Shown: positions 20,755-30,160, counted from the first letter of the stretch. The stretch: DNA of 64,000 nucleotides from Frateuria soli (GCF_021117385.1 NZ_CP088252.1:1674001-1738000); one strand, 5' to 3'. The notes: a model not told the origin generated them from the sequence alone. A program made the numbers and translations.

Positions 20755-22965
20755 ATGGGTTTTTCCCCCCAGATGCACCATCACAGCCCGGGCGAACGGG
20801 ATTCGAGCCGTTTTCCCGCCGCCATCCAGCCGCACGGCGCCTTGCTGTCGTTCGACGGCCTGGGCGTCGTTACCCACCTTGCCGGGGACACGTGCCGGGC
20901 CATCGGCGTACCCCCCGAGGCGCTGCTGGGGCAGCCCATCGGCACGCTGGTCGACCGCCAGGGCCGCGAACTGGCGCAGCTGATGGATCGTCTCGACCCG
21001 CCGCAGCACGGCTTCGTGGCCAAGTGGCATCCGCAGCCACCGGGGGGCGGTGCGTGGGACATCACGGCACATCCGGGCCGGCAGGGCACCATCGTCGAGT
21101 TCGAGCCGGCGGTGGCGGCCTCCGCGGAGGCCGCCGCCAGCATGGCGCGGCTGTCGCGGGCCATGGCCTCGCTCGATCGGCCTGGCGAGCACGATGACCT
21201 GTTCGGGACCATGGCAGCCGAGGTGCGCCGGCTTGCCGGCTTCGATCGCGTCCTCGTCTACCGCTTTCTGGAAGGCGACGCGGGCGAGGTCGTCGGAGAA
21301 GCCCGGTCCGACACCCTGCCCTCCCTGCTCGACCATCGTTTTCCGGGCTCGGGTTTTCCAGGCCAGGCGCGCAAGCCCTTCCTGCGCAATCGCTTCACCG
21401 TCGTTCCCGACGCCCACTACATCCCTGCGCCACTGCGGTCCTCCGGGCGGCGGGATGCCGCGACGCTCGACATGAGCGACTGTTCCCTGCGCAGCGTTTC
21501 GCCGCTCCAGCTGGAGAGCCTCAAGAGCATGGGCGTGGCTTCCGCGATGACCCTGTCGATCGTGGTGGGCAACGAGCTCTGGGGCCTGGTCGCCTGCCAC
21601 CACCGCGAGCCGCGGCACGTGGCCTACGAGGTGCGCGAAGCCTGCCGGCATCTGGCGCGGGTGTTCGCACATCGGATCCAGGACCGCGAGGAGGCCCGCC
21701 ACCAGCGCCAGAGCGCCCGCCTGCGCCATCTCCGCAGAGCCTGGCTGGACGACTTGCGCGAAATGCTCGAAGGCGGCCGCGCACTGGAACTGGAGCTGGG
21801 CCGACTCGCGACCATGGTTCCGTGCGACGGCGTCGCGCGCGTGTCCCAGGGACGCATCGAACTGTACGGGCACACCCCCGGCACGGTGGAAACCGCGGCC
21901 CTCGCCGATTGGCTGAAGCAGTCGTCCAACCACGAGGTATTCGCCACCCACCACCTGGCGGGTCACCTGGGCGCGGCCCGGCCCTGTGCGAGGGAGGCGG
22001 CCGGCGTATTGGCCACCTTCGTCGACGCGAACGGTCCGGACATGCTGCTGTGGTTCCGCAGCGAACAAGTCACCCGCGTGACATGGGCGGGCCATCCTGC
22101 CGATGCCTGCGCCGGCGCAGACCCGCCGCCCCTGCCGGCTCTGCAGACCTCCTTCGCCACCTGGGAACAGACCATCCACCAGACGACCCGCCCCTGGACC
22201 CGGGCCGAAGTCGATGCCGCGCGACAGTTGGGGTGTTCGCTGGCCGCCCTGTTCCAGCAACAGGCCGTGCGGAACCTCGACCAGCGCCTGCGCGAGACGC
22301 TGGCCGAACAGCAGTCCCTGGTCGCCCAGAAGCACGTGCTGATGCAGGAGGTGCATCACCGGGTGCAGAACAGCCTGCAGATCGTCAATTCGATGCTGCA
22401 GTTGCAGGCACGCCAGACACCCGACCGTGACGTACGCACCCAGTTCGAGGGCGCCGTCAACCGCCTGATGGCCGTGAGCGCCGTGCATCGTCACCTGTGG
22501 CGATCCAGCGATGCGCAGAGCGTCCAGCTCGGGCCCTACCTGGAAGAGCTCTGCGCGGACCTCATGTCGTCCTGGGGCGATGGCTGGTCCGGCCGCGTTG
22601 CGGTGGAAGCGACGGACGCGGCCATTCCCAGCCAGACTGCCGTCACGCTCGCCCTGCTGGTCACCGAGCTGCTGACCAATGCAGCCAAGTACGCCTACGC
22701 CGGCGCACCGGGTCCGGTCGAGGTTCGAGCCGACCGCACGGACGACGGGCTGCGGGTCCGTGTTCGGGATCAGGGGCTGGGCATGCACGGAAGGGTCCAG
22801 GGTGGAGGGCTTGGCTCGAAACTCATCCGGATCTTCACCGCGCAGCTTGGCGGCGACGCGCAGACCGTGACGGGCACCGACGGCACCACGGTGACCATCA
22901 CGGTTCCCCTCGGGCCAGGCGCCAACCGCGATTGCTCCGATGCGCCCGGAAAGACGACCGCGTAG
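20755..22965 (+). CDS. Phytochrome-like sensor histidine kinase with degenerate chromophore pocket
   Basis: A 736-residue kinase with PAS-GAF-PHY modules and a HisKA_2/HATPase_c output. The N-terminus aligns with bacteriophytochromes (AAIQPHGALLSFDG), the GAF domain has GFDRVLVYRF and the PHY domain LLWFRSEQVTRVTW. The biliverdin-attaching Cys is absent from the N-terminus. The usual PASDIP is PGSGFP (pyrrole-water Asp lost), and SPxHLxYL is SPLQLESL (His lost). The PHY-tongue PRxSF is LQTSF. The kinase His is in HHRVQN near residue 535, with VTELLTNAAKYAY and a G-box after it. It probably cannot bind biliverdin normally, but the kinase looks intact. Confidence 0.87.
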   Translation: MGFSPQMHHHSPGERDSSRFPAAIQPHGALLSFDGLGVVTHLAGDTCRAIGVPPEALLGQPIGTLVDRQGRELAQLMDRLDPPQHGFVAKWHPQPPGGGAWDITAHPGRQGTIVEFEPAVAASAEAAASMARLSRAMASLDRPGEHDDLFGTMAAEVRRLAGFDRVLVYRFLEGDAGEVVGEARSDTLPSLLDHRFPGSGFPGQARKPFLRNRFTVVPDAHYIPAPLRSSGRRDAATLDMSDCSLRSVSPLQLESLKSMGVASAMTLSIVVGNELWGLVACHHREPRHVAYEVREACRHLARVFAHRIQDREEARHQRQSARLRHLRRAWLDDLREMLEGGRALELELGRLATMVPCDGVARVSQGRIELYGHTPGTVETAALADWLKQSSNHEVFATHHLAGHLGAARPCAREAAGVLATFVDANGPDMLLWFRSEQVTRVTWAGHPADACAGADPPPLPALQTSFATWEQTIHQTTRPWTRAEVDAARQLGCSLAALFQQQAVRNLDQRLRETLAEQQSLVAQKHVLMQEVHHRVQNSLQIVNSMLQLQARQTPDRDVRTQFEGAVNRLMAVSAVHRHLWRSSDAQSVQLGPYLEELCADLMSSWGDGWSGRVAVEATDAAIPSQTAVTLALLVTELLTNAAKYAYAGAPGPVEVRADRTDDGLRVRVRDQGLGMHGRVQGGGLGSKLIRIFTAQLGGDAQTVTGTDGTTVTITVPLGPGANRDCSDAPGKTTA

Positions 22966-23129
22966 TGCCATGGCCGACTCCCTTGCTGCCCGGGCACTCT
23001 TCATCGGCTCGATGGCGGCCGGTAACATTCCGTGGCGCCGGTCCCATTGACGAATCCGCCGCAGGTGACGTCGCCGTCCGGATCCGCGCGTTCGGCAGTC
23101 GTTCTTCGACCCAGCCGAGAGATCAGCCA

Positions 23130-23759
23130 ATGCCCATGTCCGAGCCGGCGCCGCCCGAGCCGCCAGAGCCGTTGCGCCCGGAAGGCGCCATCCGCGCTTA
23201 CCTGCGGGATAAGACCGCGGAAGTGCATGCTCGCCTGGAGGCCCTTCCGATCTTTTTGCCGGTCCTGGCCCGCAAGGCGGGAACGATGGACCTCGTTCGG
23301 CTGCTGAGGGCCTATCACGCTTTCCACACGTCGGCTTCGCTTAATCTTGAGATTGGCTATCGGGAACTTGACGGATTGGGCGTCCACGCCCCCGCCCAGG
23401 CTCCCCTGGCCTTGCTCGCCGCGGATCTTTACGCACTGGGTGGCTTACTCCCGGCGCACCTCGCCCAGGCGCGGCCGGGCACGCGACCCGAGGCCGTGGG
23501 CTGGGTGTGGGTCGTGGAAGGCTCGGTGCTCGGATCGAGGGTGATCCACCGGGCGCTGGATTCCCTCTTCGGTCCACGCCTGGACGGACGTCGCTTCTTC
23601 CAGCCCATGCCCGACAGCGGCGTGCGGTGGAGGGCCGTCTGCTCGAGCATCGAGACGTACGGACGAGGACAAGACGCTCTCGCATGCATGGCCGAAGGTG
23701 CACGCCAAGCCTTCGCCTGCATGGAGCGCAGCCTGAAACATGCCTGCCACGAATCCTGA
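23130..23759 (+). CDS. bphO: Biliverdin-producing heme oxygenase
   Basis: A 209-residue heme oxygenase of the BphO/HemO type, which opens heme to biliverdin, CO and iron. The N-terminus is Pro/Glu-rich; the domain starts at YLRDKTAEVHARLE, where the His should be the proximal heme ligand. A distal helix follows with GWVWVVEGSVLGSRVI, the conserved GxxxG-type turn over the heme. A second ATG two codons later is equally possible. It lies between the two phytochromes and overlaps the second, so it most likely supplies biliverdin to it. Confidence 0.9.
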   Translation: MPMSEPAPPEPPEPLRPEGAIRAYLRDKTAEVHARLEALPIFLPVLARKAGTMDLVRLLRAYHAFHTSASLNLEIGYRELDGLGVHAPAQAPLALLAADLYALGGLLPAHLAQARPGTRPEAVGWVWVVEGSVLGSRVIHRALDSLFGPRLDGRRFFQPMPDSGVRWRAVCSSIETYGRGQDALACMAEGARQAFACMERSLKHACHES

Positions 23760-25992
23760 AATGATTGCTGCGAACAGTACAACCGCCCTGCTCGACCTGG
23801 ACGCGTGCGCGCGCGAACAGATCCATATCCCCGGTTTCATCCAGCCCACCGGCCTGTTGCTCGTGCTGGAGCCCGAAGACGGCACCATCGTGCAAAGCGG
23901 CGTCCCGGGCACTCCGCTGCTGCAGGACGTCGGTTGCCTGCGCGGGCAAACGCTCGAGCACGTGTTCGGAGGCGCGCTCGCCGGGCTGGCGCCGTCGGTC
24001 CTGGCCGCGCCCGATCGCGGGACCGTCCACCTCGGCATCGTCGCGTTGAAGGGGGTGACCCACCATGCGACCGCCCATCGCGCGCAGGGCATGATCCTGC
24101 TCGAACTGGAGGAAGCCAGGCCCGGCGAACTGGGGTCGCTCGAAGACCTCTACCCGCTCATCCGCGAGTTCATGGCCGACCTCGAACGGGCACCCGATAC
24201 CGCCGCGCTGTGCGACCTGGCGGCGCGGCAGCTGCGCCGGATCACCGGCCTGGACCGGGTGCTCATTTACCGCTTCGATGCCGAATGGAACGGTACGGTC
24301 ATCGCACAGTCGCGCAACGAGGCGTTGCCTTCCTACCTCGATCTGCGGTTTCCCGCATTGGACATCCCCGCTCAGGCGCGCGAGCTGTACCGCACCAGCC
24401 GCCTGCGCCTCATTGCGAACTGCGACTACACCCCGGTACCGATCGAACCGCCGATCAATCCCCTCACCGGCCAGCCGGTCGACCTGGGCCAGGCACTGCT
24501 GCGCAGCGTGTCCCCGGTGCACCTGCAGTACATGCGCAACATGGGCACCGGGACCTCCATGTCCATCTCGATCCTGCGCGAAGGCCGGTTGTGGGGCCTG
24601 GTTTCGTGCCACAACCGCGCGCCGTGCCGGGTGCCATACAACGTCCGGACTGCCTGTGATCTTCTCGGCCAGGTCCTGTCGCTGCAGGTCGCCGCCAAGG
24701 AACATGCCGCGGAAGTGGAGCAGCGCGTGGCCCGGCGCGCCATCCAGGCACGCCTGCTGGCGTTGATGGCCGCGGAAGACGATTTCCTGAAGGGGCTGGC
24801 CCGCGAGCCGGCGCAACTGCTCTCGCTCACCCGGTCCGAGGGCGCGGCGATCGTCCACCTGGGCCGCTGCGTCCTGCTGGGCCGCACGCCCGGCGAACAC
24901 ATGGTGATGGAGCTGGTCAAATGGCTCGATTCGGCCCGGCGCGACGACGCGTTCCAGAGCGATAGCCTGGCCAGCGAGTGGCCAGCGGCCCTGGACTGCA
25001 AGGACACCGCCAGCGGCCTGCTCGCCGTGCCGATTTCCCAGATGCACGCCAGCTACGTGCTGTGGTTCCGCCCGGAAATCGTCCACACCGTCCAATGGGG
25101 TGGCGATCCGCGCAAGCAGGCCGATCCAACACGACTGAGCCCACGCACGTCGTTCGAGGCCTGGAAAGAGACTGTGCGCCTGCGCTCGCTGCCATGGACC
25201 CAGGCCGACGTGGAAGGTGCGCTCGAATTGCGCACGGCGATCGTGGACATCGTGCTTCGCAAGGCCGAGGAAATGGCCGACCTCAACGAGCAGCTGGTCC
25301 GCAGCAACAAGGAGCTCGAGGCCTTCTCCTATTCGGTGAGCCACGACCTGCGCGCGCCGTTCCGCCACATCGTGGGCTACTCGGAACTGCTGCTCCAGTC
25401 GGCCGGCGAAAAACTCGGTGACCAGGAAAAGCGCTTTGTCGCCACCATCATCGAGTCGGCCAATTCCGCCGGCGCCCTGGTGGACAACCTGCTCAGCTTC
25501 TCGCAGATGGGGCGGACCACGCTTGGCAAGGTCAGGGTGAACATGCACCAGCTCCTGGAAGAGGTCCGCAGGCTGCTGGAGGTGGACACCGCCGGGCGTG
25601 ACATCGAATGGAACATCGGTTCGCTGCCGACGGTCGAGGCCGACCCGATGATGCTGCGGCTGGTGTTCCAGAATCTGCTGTCCAATGCGATCAAGTTCAC
25701 CCGCGACGTCGGCACGGCCGTCATCCAGGTCAGCGGCGAGGCGCAAGACAACGAGTACGTCTTCTGCGTGCGCGACAACGGTTGCGGTTTCGACATGCGT
25801 TACGTGCACAAGCTGTTCGGGGTGTTCCAGCGGCTGCACCACGTGGAGGAGTTCGAGGGAACCGGGATCGGATTGGCCAACGTGCGACGGATCATCGAGC
25901 GGCACGGGGGACGCACCTGGGCCGCGGGCGAGGTGGGCAAGGGCGCCAGCGTCTATTTCACGCTTCCAAAGACATCGGGTATGCAGCCATGA
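23740..25992 (+). CDS. bphP: Bacteriophytochrome sensor histidine kinase
   Basis: A 750-residue red/far-red photoreceptor with PAS, GAF, PHY, HisKA and HATPase_c domains. Cys23 in LDACAREQIHIPG is the expected biliverdin attachment site. The GAF domain keeps RFPALDIPAQAR (pyrrole-water Asp), SPVHLQYMRNMG (His) and SCHNRAP; the PHY domain keeps WGG and PRTSF in the tongue. The kinase His is about residue 535 in VSHDLRAPF, with N (NLLSNAIKF), G1 (DNGCGFD) and G2 (GTGIGL) boxes. It overlaps bphO by 20 bases; an ATG at 23,761 is an alternative start. The last codons overlap the next gene (ATGA), a likely phosphotransfer partner. Confidence 0.95.
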   Translation: MPATNPEMIAANSTTALLDLDACAREQIHIPGFIQPTGLLLVLEPEDGTIVQSGVPGTPLLQDVGCLRGQTLEHVFGGALAGLAPSVLAAPDRGTVHLGIVALKGVTHHATAHRAQGMILLELEEARPGELGSLEDLYPLIREFMADLERAPDTAALCDLAARQLRRITGLDRVLIYRFDAEWNGTVIAQSRNEALPSYLDLRFPALDIPAQARELYRTSRLRLIANCDYTPVPIEPPINPLTGQPVDLGQALLRSVSPVHLQYMRNMGTGTSMSISILREGRLWGLVSCHNRAPCRVPYNVRTACDLLGQVLSLQVAAKEHAAEVEQRVARRAIQARLLALMAAEDDFLKGLAREPAQLLSLTRSEGAAIVHLGRCVLLGRTPGEHMVMELVKWLDSARRDDAFQSDSLASEWPAALDCKDTASGLLAVPISQMHASYVLWFRPEIVHTVQWGGDPRKQADPTRLSPRTSFEAWKETVRLRSLPWTQADVEGALELRTAIVDIVLRKAEEMADLNEQLVRSNKELEAFSYSVSHDLRAPFRHIVGYSELLLQSAGEKLGDQEKRFVATIIESANSAGALVDNLLSFSQMGRTTLGKVRVNMHQLLEEVRRLLEVDTAGRDIEWNIGSLPTVEADPMMLRLVFQNLLSNAIKFTRDVGTAVIQVSGEAQDNEYVFCVRDNGCGFDMRYVHKLFGVFQRLHHVEEFEGTGIGLANVRRIIERHGGRTWAAGEVGKGASVYFTLPKTSGMQP

Positions 25993-26450
25993 AGGAATTG
26001 AGGCCGATACTGCTGGTTGAAGACAACCCCAAGGACGCCGAACTCACCCTCGCTGCGCTCAGGCGGTGCAAGCTCTGCAACGAGGTGATCCTCATGCGCG
26101 ACGGTGCCGAGGCGCTCGACTTTCTTCGCAGCGAGGGCAAGTTCGCCGGTCGCGAGGACCCCGGCCCGGTCGTGATGCTGATGGACATCAAGATGCCCAA
26201 GCTCAATGGCCTGGAGGTGCTGGAAGAAATCCGCCGTGACGAGCACCTGCGCAGTACGCCGATCGTCATGCTCACCTCCTCGCGCGAAGAGCGGGACCTG
26301 ATCCGCAGCTACGAGCTGGGCGTCAACGCCTTCGTGGTCAAGCCGGTGGACTTCCGCGAATTCTTCGAAGCCATCCAGGGGCTGGGCATGTTCTGGGGCA
26401 TCACCAACGAGCCGCCACCGCACCGTGGCAAGAGGAACCGAGCGGAATGA
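25989..26450 (+). CDS. Rcp1-like single-domain response regulator
   Basis: A 153-residue stand-alone receiver domain. Acidic pocket residues are in LLVEDNPKDAEL, the phospho-acceptor Asp is in MLMDIKMPKLNG, the Thr/Ser in MLTSSREERD, and the conserved Lys in VVKPVD. Proteins of this type (cyanobacterial Rcp1 and relatives) pair with phytochrome kinases. The ATG overlaps the bphP stop by four bases and the gene overlaps the following hybrid kinase in the same way, so all three are translationally coupled. It has no output domain, so it must act through protein contacts. Confidence 0.92.
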   Translation: MKELRPILLVEDNPKDAELTLAALRRCKLCNEVILMRDGAEALDFLRSEGKFAGREDPGPVVMLMDIKMPKLNGLEVLEEIRRDEHLRSTPIVMLTSSREERDLIRSYELGVNAFVVKPVDFREFFEAIQGLGMFWGITNEPPPHRGKRNRAE

Positions 26451-28867
26451 CGACATCGCAAGCCCAGAGCCTGGACCCCGCGTCCTGCATCCGCATCCTG
26501 CTGCTGGAAGACAGTGCGCTGGATGCGGAGCTGGTCGCCAACCAGCTTGGCGCGGCGGGCCTGCAGTTTTCCCTGGAAAGGGTGTGGACTCGCGAGCAAT
26601 TCCTGCAGGCACTCGACGACCGCCCCGACGTCATCCTCGCCGACCACGTGCTGCCTCAGTTCGACGGCGATACGGCGTTGACGCTGGCCCAGCAGCGTGC
26701 GCCGGAAATCCCGTTCATCTTCGTCTCCGGCACGCTCACCGAGGAGCTGGCCGTGCAGGCGTTGAAGCGGGGCGCGACCGACTATGTGGTGAAGCAGCGC
26801 CTGCACCGTCTGCCCGAGGCGGTGCGCCGCGCGATCGCCGAGGCGCGCAAGCGCCTGGCCTTGCGTGCGACCGAAGCGGAGCTTCACCAGAGCAGGAACC
26901 GGCTGCGCCAGATTGCCGATGCCCTGCCCGTGCTGATCGCCTACGTCGATACCGGTCAGCACTACCGCTTCGCAAACCGGGCGTACGAAGACTGGTTCGG
27001 GCTTGCACTGCCGGACATCGTCGGCCGTCACGTGAGCGAGGTGAGCGGCGAGGCCACCTACCAGCGGGTGCGTCCGGCCATCGAGCGGGTGCTGGCAGGT
27101 GAACGGCAGAGTTTCGAAACGTCGGTCCCCTACCGCAACGCCTCGTTGCGGCAGGTGCAGGTCGACTATGTCCCCGAGCGCGATGCAGACGGCAGGGTCA
27201 CGGGGTACTACGCGCTGGGCATGGACGTCAGCAAGCGCAAGGTGGCCGAGGCCGCGCTCCGGGATCTCAACGAATCACTCGAAAGCCAGGTGCGCGAGCG
27301 TACCCGTGCGTTGCTGCAGAGCCAGGCGCGGCTGCGTGCGATGTTCGAGACCAGCCTGCAGCACCATGGCCTGGTCTCCCCCGAGGGCCGGCTGCTCGAT
27401 GCCAATACGACGTCGCTCGAATCCATCCTGTCCACGCGCGAGGAGGTCGTCGGCCGCGTGTTCTGGGAGACGCCCTGGTTTTCCGGGACCCCTGGGGCGC
27501 CCGGGATTGCCCGCACGATGGTGGAGCGCGCCGCGGCAGGCGAAACCGTGCGCCAGGAGCTGACGCTCCTGCTGCCGACCGGCGAGCGCTCATTCGATTA
27601 CTCGATGCGTCCCCTGCGCGACGCCGACGACAGGCTGGTCGCCATCGTGCCCGAGGCCGTGGAGACGACCGCTCGCCGCCAGGCCGAAGAGGCGTTGCGC
27701 CAGTCGCAGAAGATGGAGGCGGTCGGGCAGCTCACCGGCGGGATCGCCCACGACTTCAACAATCTTCTGACTGTCATCGGCGGCAACATCGACATGGCCA
27801 GGTCCAGGGCCGAACGCGCCGGCCAGCTCGAGCCCCGGGTCGCGGCCGCCCTGGAGAATGCCCAACGGGGGGCCGAGCGCGCTGCTGCGCTCACCCAACG
27901 CCTGCTCGCCTTCTCCCGTCGCCAGCCGCTGCAACCGCGACCGCTGGACCTCAACAAGCTGGTCCTGGGCATGTGCGAGCTGCTGCGCCGCTCGCTCGGG
28001 GAAACCATCGAGCTGGAGGTGTCCACCGGGCCGGGACTGTGGCCGGTCGAGGCCGACCCGAACCAGCTCGAGGCGGCCATCCTCAACCTGGTCGTCAACG
28101 CGCGCGATGCGCTTGCCTCCGGCGGCCGCATGGTGATCGAAACCTCCAATGCGTACCTGGATGCCTCCTGCGTCGCTAACGACGGCGAGGCTGCACCGGG
28201 TCGCTACGCGGTGGTCTGCGTCACCGATACCGGCTGTGGCATGACCGAGGAAACGCGGGCGCGCGTGTTCGAACCGTTCTTCACCACCAAGGAAGTGGGG
28301 CGTGGCACGGGGCTGGGGCTGTCGATGGTCTATGGCTTCATCAAGCAATCCGGCGGCCACGTGCAGATCGAGTCGGAGCCCGGAAAAGGGACCTGCGTAA
28401 AGCTCTACCTTCCCCGCCTCGCGCGTGAAGCCGCGCACGAGGCAGAAGCCCCCTGCCGGGGCGAACTGCAGGGCAGTCTCCGCGAGGAGACCGTGCTGGT
28501 CGCCGAAGACGACGACGACGTGCGTGCCTACACCGTCGAGTGCCTCCGCGGCCTGGGCTACCGGGTACTTGAGGCCCACGACGGCGCATCGGCCCTGCGC
28601 CTGCTGGAGCGCCAGGAGGGGCCGGTGCAGTTGCTGCTCACCGACGTGGTCATGCCCGGCATGTCCGGTCGCGAACTGGCCGATCGCGCCCGACAGATGC
28701 ATCCGGGACTGCAGATCCTGTTCACCTCGGGCTACACGCGTGATGCGATAGCCAGTGGCGGCCGACTGGAGGCTGGCATCACCATCATCCCCAAGCCGTT
28801 TACCTACGCTGGCCTTGCAAGCAAGGTCCGCGACGTGCTCGAAGGGCGTACGACCTCTTTGCAATAG
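26447..28867 (+). CDS. Hybrid histidine kinase, REC-PAS-PAS-HisKA-HATPase-REC
   Basis: An 806-residue soluble hybrid kinase. Residues 15-135 form an N-terminal receiver (Asp in VILADHVLPQFDG). Two PAS domains follow at about 145-265 and 300-415, joined by a coiled coil (NESLESQVRERTRALL). The phospho-acceptor His435 is in GGIAHDFNNLLT, the ATPase boxes are NLVVNARDAL, DTGCGM and GTGLGLSM, and a C-terminal receiver has its Asp in LLTDVVMPGMSG. No membrane segment is present. The gene overlaps the Rcp-type regulator by ATGA, suggesting a phosphorelay in which signals from the phytochrome enter or leave. No DNA-binding domain is present. Confidence 0.92.
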   Translation: MTTSQAQSLDPASCIRILLLEDSALDAELVANQLGAAGLQFSLERVWTREQFLQALDDRPDVILADHVLPQFDGDTALTLAQQRAPEIPFIFVSGTLTEELAVQALKRGATDYVVKQRLHRLPEAVRRAIAEARKRLALRATEAELHQSRNRLRQIADALPVLIAYVDTGQHYRFANRAYEDWFGLALPDIVGRHVSEVSGEATYQRVRPAIERVLAGERQSFETSVPYRNASLRQVQVDYVPERDADGRVTGYYALGMDVSKRKVAEAALRDLNESLESQVRERTRALLQSQARLRAMFETSLQHHGLVSPEGRLLDANTTSLESILSTREEVVGRVFWETPWFSGTPGAPGIARTMVERAAAGETVRQELTLLLPTGERSFDYSMRPLRDADDRLVAIVPEAVETTARRQAEEALRQSQKMEAVGQLTGGIAHDFNNLLTVIGGNIDMARSRAERAGQLEPRVAAALENAQRGAERAAALTQRLLAFSRRQPLQPRPLDLNKLVLGMCELLRRSLGETIELEVSTGPGLWPVEADPNQLEAAILNLVVNARDALASGGRMVIETSNAYLDASCVANDGEAAPGRYAVVCVTDTGCGMTEETRARVFEPFFTTKEVGRGTGLGLSMVYGFIKQSGGHVQIESEPGKGTCVKLYLPRLAREAAHEAEAPCRGELQGSLREETVLVAEDDDDVRAYTVECLRGLGYRVLEAHDGASALRLLERQEGPVQLLLTDVVMPGMSGRELADRARQMHPGLQILFTSGYTRDAIASGGRLEAGITIIPKPFTYAGLASKVRDVLEGRTTSLQ

Positions 28868-29263
28868 GCGATGAGGCAGCCGGCCCGGGGCTGGCTCGAA
28901 GCCTCGCCAGGCGCGCGGCGGCTCTGGCCGCAGCTGCGCAGGCGAGGCTCCTGCGCCCCGCTTCAGGCATTCACAGGCACCACGTTCAACGGACCGTATG
29001 GGTTCGCGCGCACGGGCGTGGGTGTGCGCACGACGCGCCGTTCTGCGCAGCCGCGACCATCACCTGCGCACCATCTGCACGAAATCACCTGCTTGTGTTC
29101 ACAAGTGGATAGGCGCGGCGCCGCCTTGCAGGCAAGCTCCCCCGCTCATTACCTGTCGATGTCCGCAGGGGCATCGTCCATCACGGCGGCGGCGCAAGCG
29201 CCGGCATGCATGGACCGTTCTTACGGGAGGTCTCGGTAGGCACAAGAGCGGACAAGGAACACG
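28868..29263. promoter_or_regulatory. 396-base intergenic region upstream of second Crp/Fnr gene, with palindrome
   Basis: No convincing gene is visible. The clearest signal is the perfect dyad TTGTGTTCACAA at 29,093-29,104, about 160 bases before the GTG start of the second regulator. It could be its own operator or that of the paralogue at 19,674. The rest is GC-rich and featureless, and may include the end of the hybrid-kinase transcript; no clear terminator was found. Confidence 0.4.
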
Positions 29264-30058
29264 GTGGCGTTGCCCGGGAAATCAGCACCCAACTGGTCGG
29301 CAAACAGCCTGCTCGGCTCCCTGTCCCTGGAGGACATGTCGTTGCTGGCGCCGCACCTGCTGCCCTGGTACGGCGAACCCGCAGACGTGCTGTATGCACC
29401 CGGCGACAACGTGGGAACCGTCTATTTCCCCTGTGGGCCCAGCCTCGTCTCTTACCGCGTCATGCTCGACGATGGCCGGGGCGTGGAAACAGCGCTGGTC
29501 GGCCGGGAGGGCGCCGTGGGCGGCATTGTCAGCCACGGTCGGCTGCCCGCTTTCGCGCATGCCCTGGTGCAGTTTCCTGGCCTGTTCTATCGCATGAGGA
29601 CGCGCCAGCTGGAACAGGCGAAGATCAGCTCGCCTACCCTGCGACTCCAGTTCGCGCGGTATGCCGACTGCATGGTCGCGCAGGTGTTCCAGTCGGTCGC
29701 CTGCAACGCGGCCCACACCATCGAGCAGCGCGCGGCCAAATGGCTGATCGCGGCACTCGACCGTACCGGGGACGGCGACGTGCCGCTGACCCAGGAACAA
29801 CTGGCGTCGATGCTCGGGGTCGGTCGCAGCTACATCAGCCGTGTCGTCCAGAACATGCGGCTGCGCGGCGTCCTGGAAACGCGGCGAGGGACCGTGAAGG
29901 TGCATGACATGGCCGAGCTCCAGCGCATGTCCTGCCGATGCAACGATACCGTTCGCCGGCACTTCGGGGAGGTCCTCAAAGGCGTCTATCCGTCCGACGA
30001 CGGCAGCATCCGCACCGGAAAAGCCCAGTCCCCGCCCGGTACGGACACGACCCGTTGA
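29264..30058 (+). CDS. Crp/Fnr-family transcriptional regulator, second of a paralogous pair
   Basis: A 264-residue regulator with the same build as the one at 19,674: beta-barrel sensor (VYFPCGPSLVSY, ETALVGREGAVGG) and winged HTH (LTQEQLASMLGVGRSYISRV). The stretch from ARYADC to the HTH is nearly identical between the two. The C-terminus has CRCN where the paralogue has CGCN. The start is GTG with AAGGA about six bases upstream. Ligand unknown; it lacks obvious cAMP or Fe-S residues. It ends 88 bases before the island's left end. Confidence 0.9.
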   Translation: MALPGKSAPNWSANSLLGSLSLEDMSLLAPHLLPWYGEPADVLYAPGDNVGTVYFPCGPSLVSYRVMLDDGRGVETALVGREGAVGGIVSHGRLPAFAHALVQFPGLFYRMRTRQLEQAKISSPTLRLQFARYADCMVAQVFQSVACNAAHTIEQRAAKWLIAALDRTGDGDVPLTQEQLASMLGVGRSYISRVVQNMRLRGVLETRRGTVKVHDMAELQRMSCRCNDTVRRHFGEVLKGVYPSDDGSIRTGKAQSPPGTDTTR

Positions 30059-30146
30059 GCGCGGCGCCGGGCGGCTGCTCAGGCGGCATGGGGAAAGCTG
30101 AGGCCCGGGGGCCGGACCGCGCGACGACGATGCGCGGTCACTGGAT

Positions 30147-30160
30147 TGGCGGAGAGAGTG
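30147..30160. repeat. Left attachment site copy (attL core)
   Basis: TGGCGGAGAGAGTG is identical to the 3' terminus of the tRNA-Ser gene on the complementary strand (40,252-40,265). Identity ends abruptly on both sides, as expected for an integration core. A 9-base partial copy, TGGCGGAGA, recurs at 30,319-30,327 just before the integrase start, where it also serves as the ribosome site. Confidence 0.8.

Noticed and set aside
28871-29239. A plus-strand frame between the hybrid kinase and second Crp/Fnr gene
   Set aside because: Low-complexity Arg/Pro/Ala content, no start signal, and palindromic regulatory sequence inside it; treated as intergenic.
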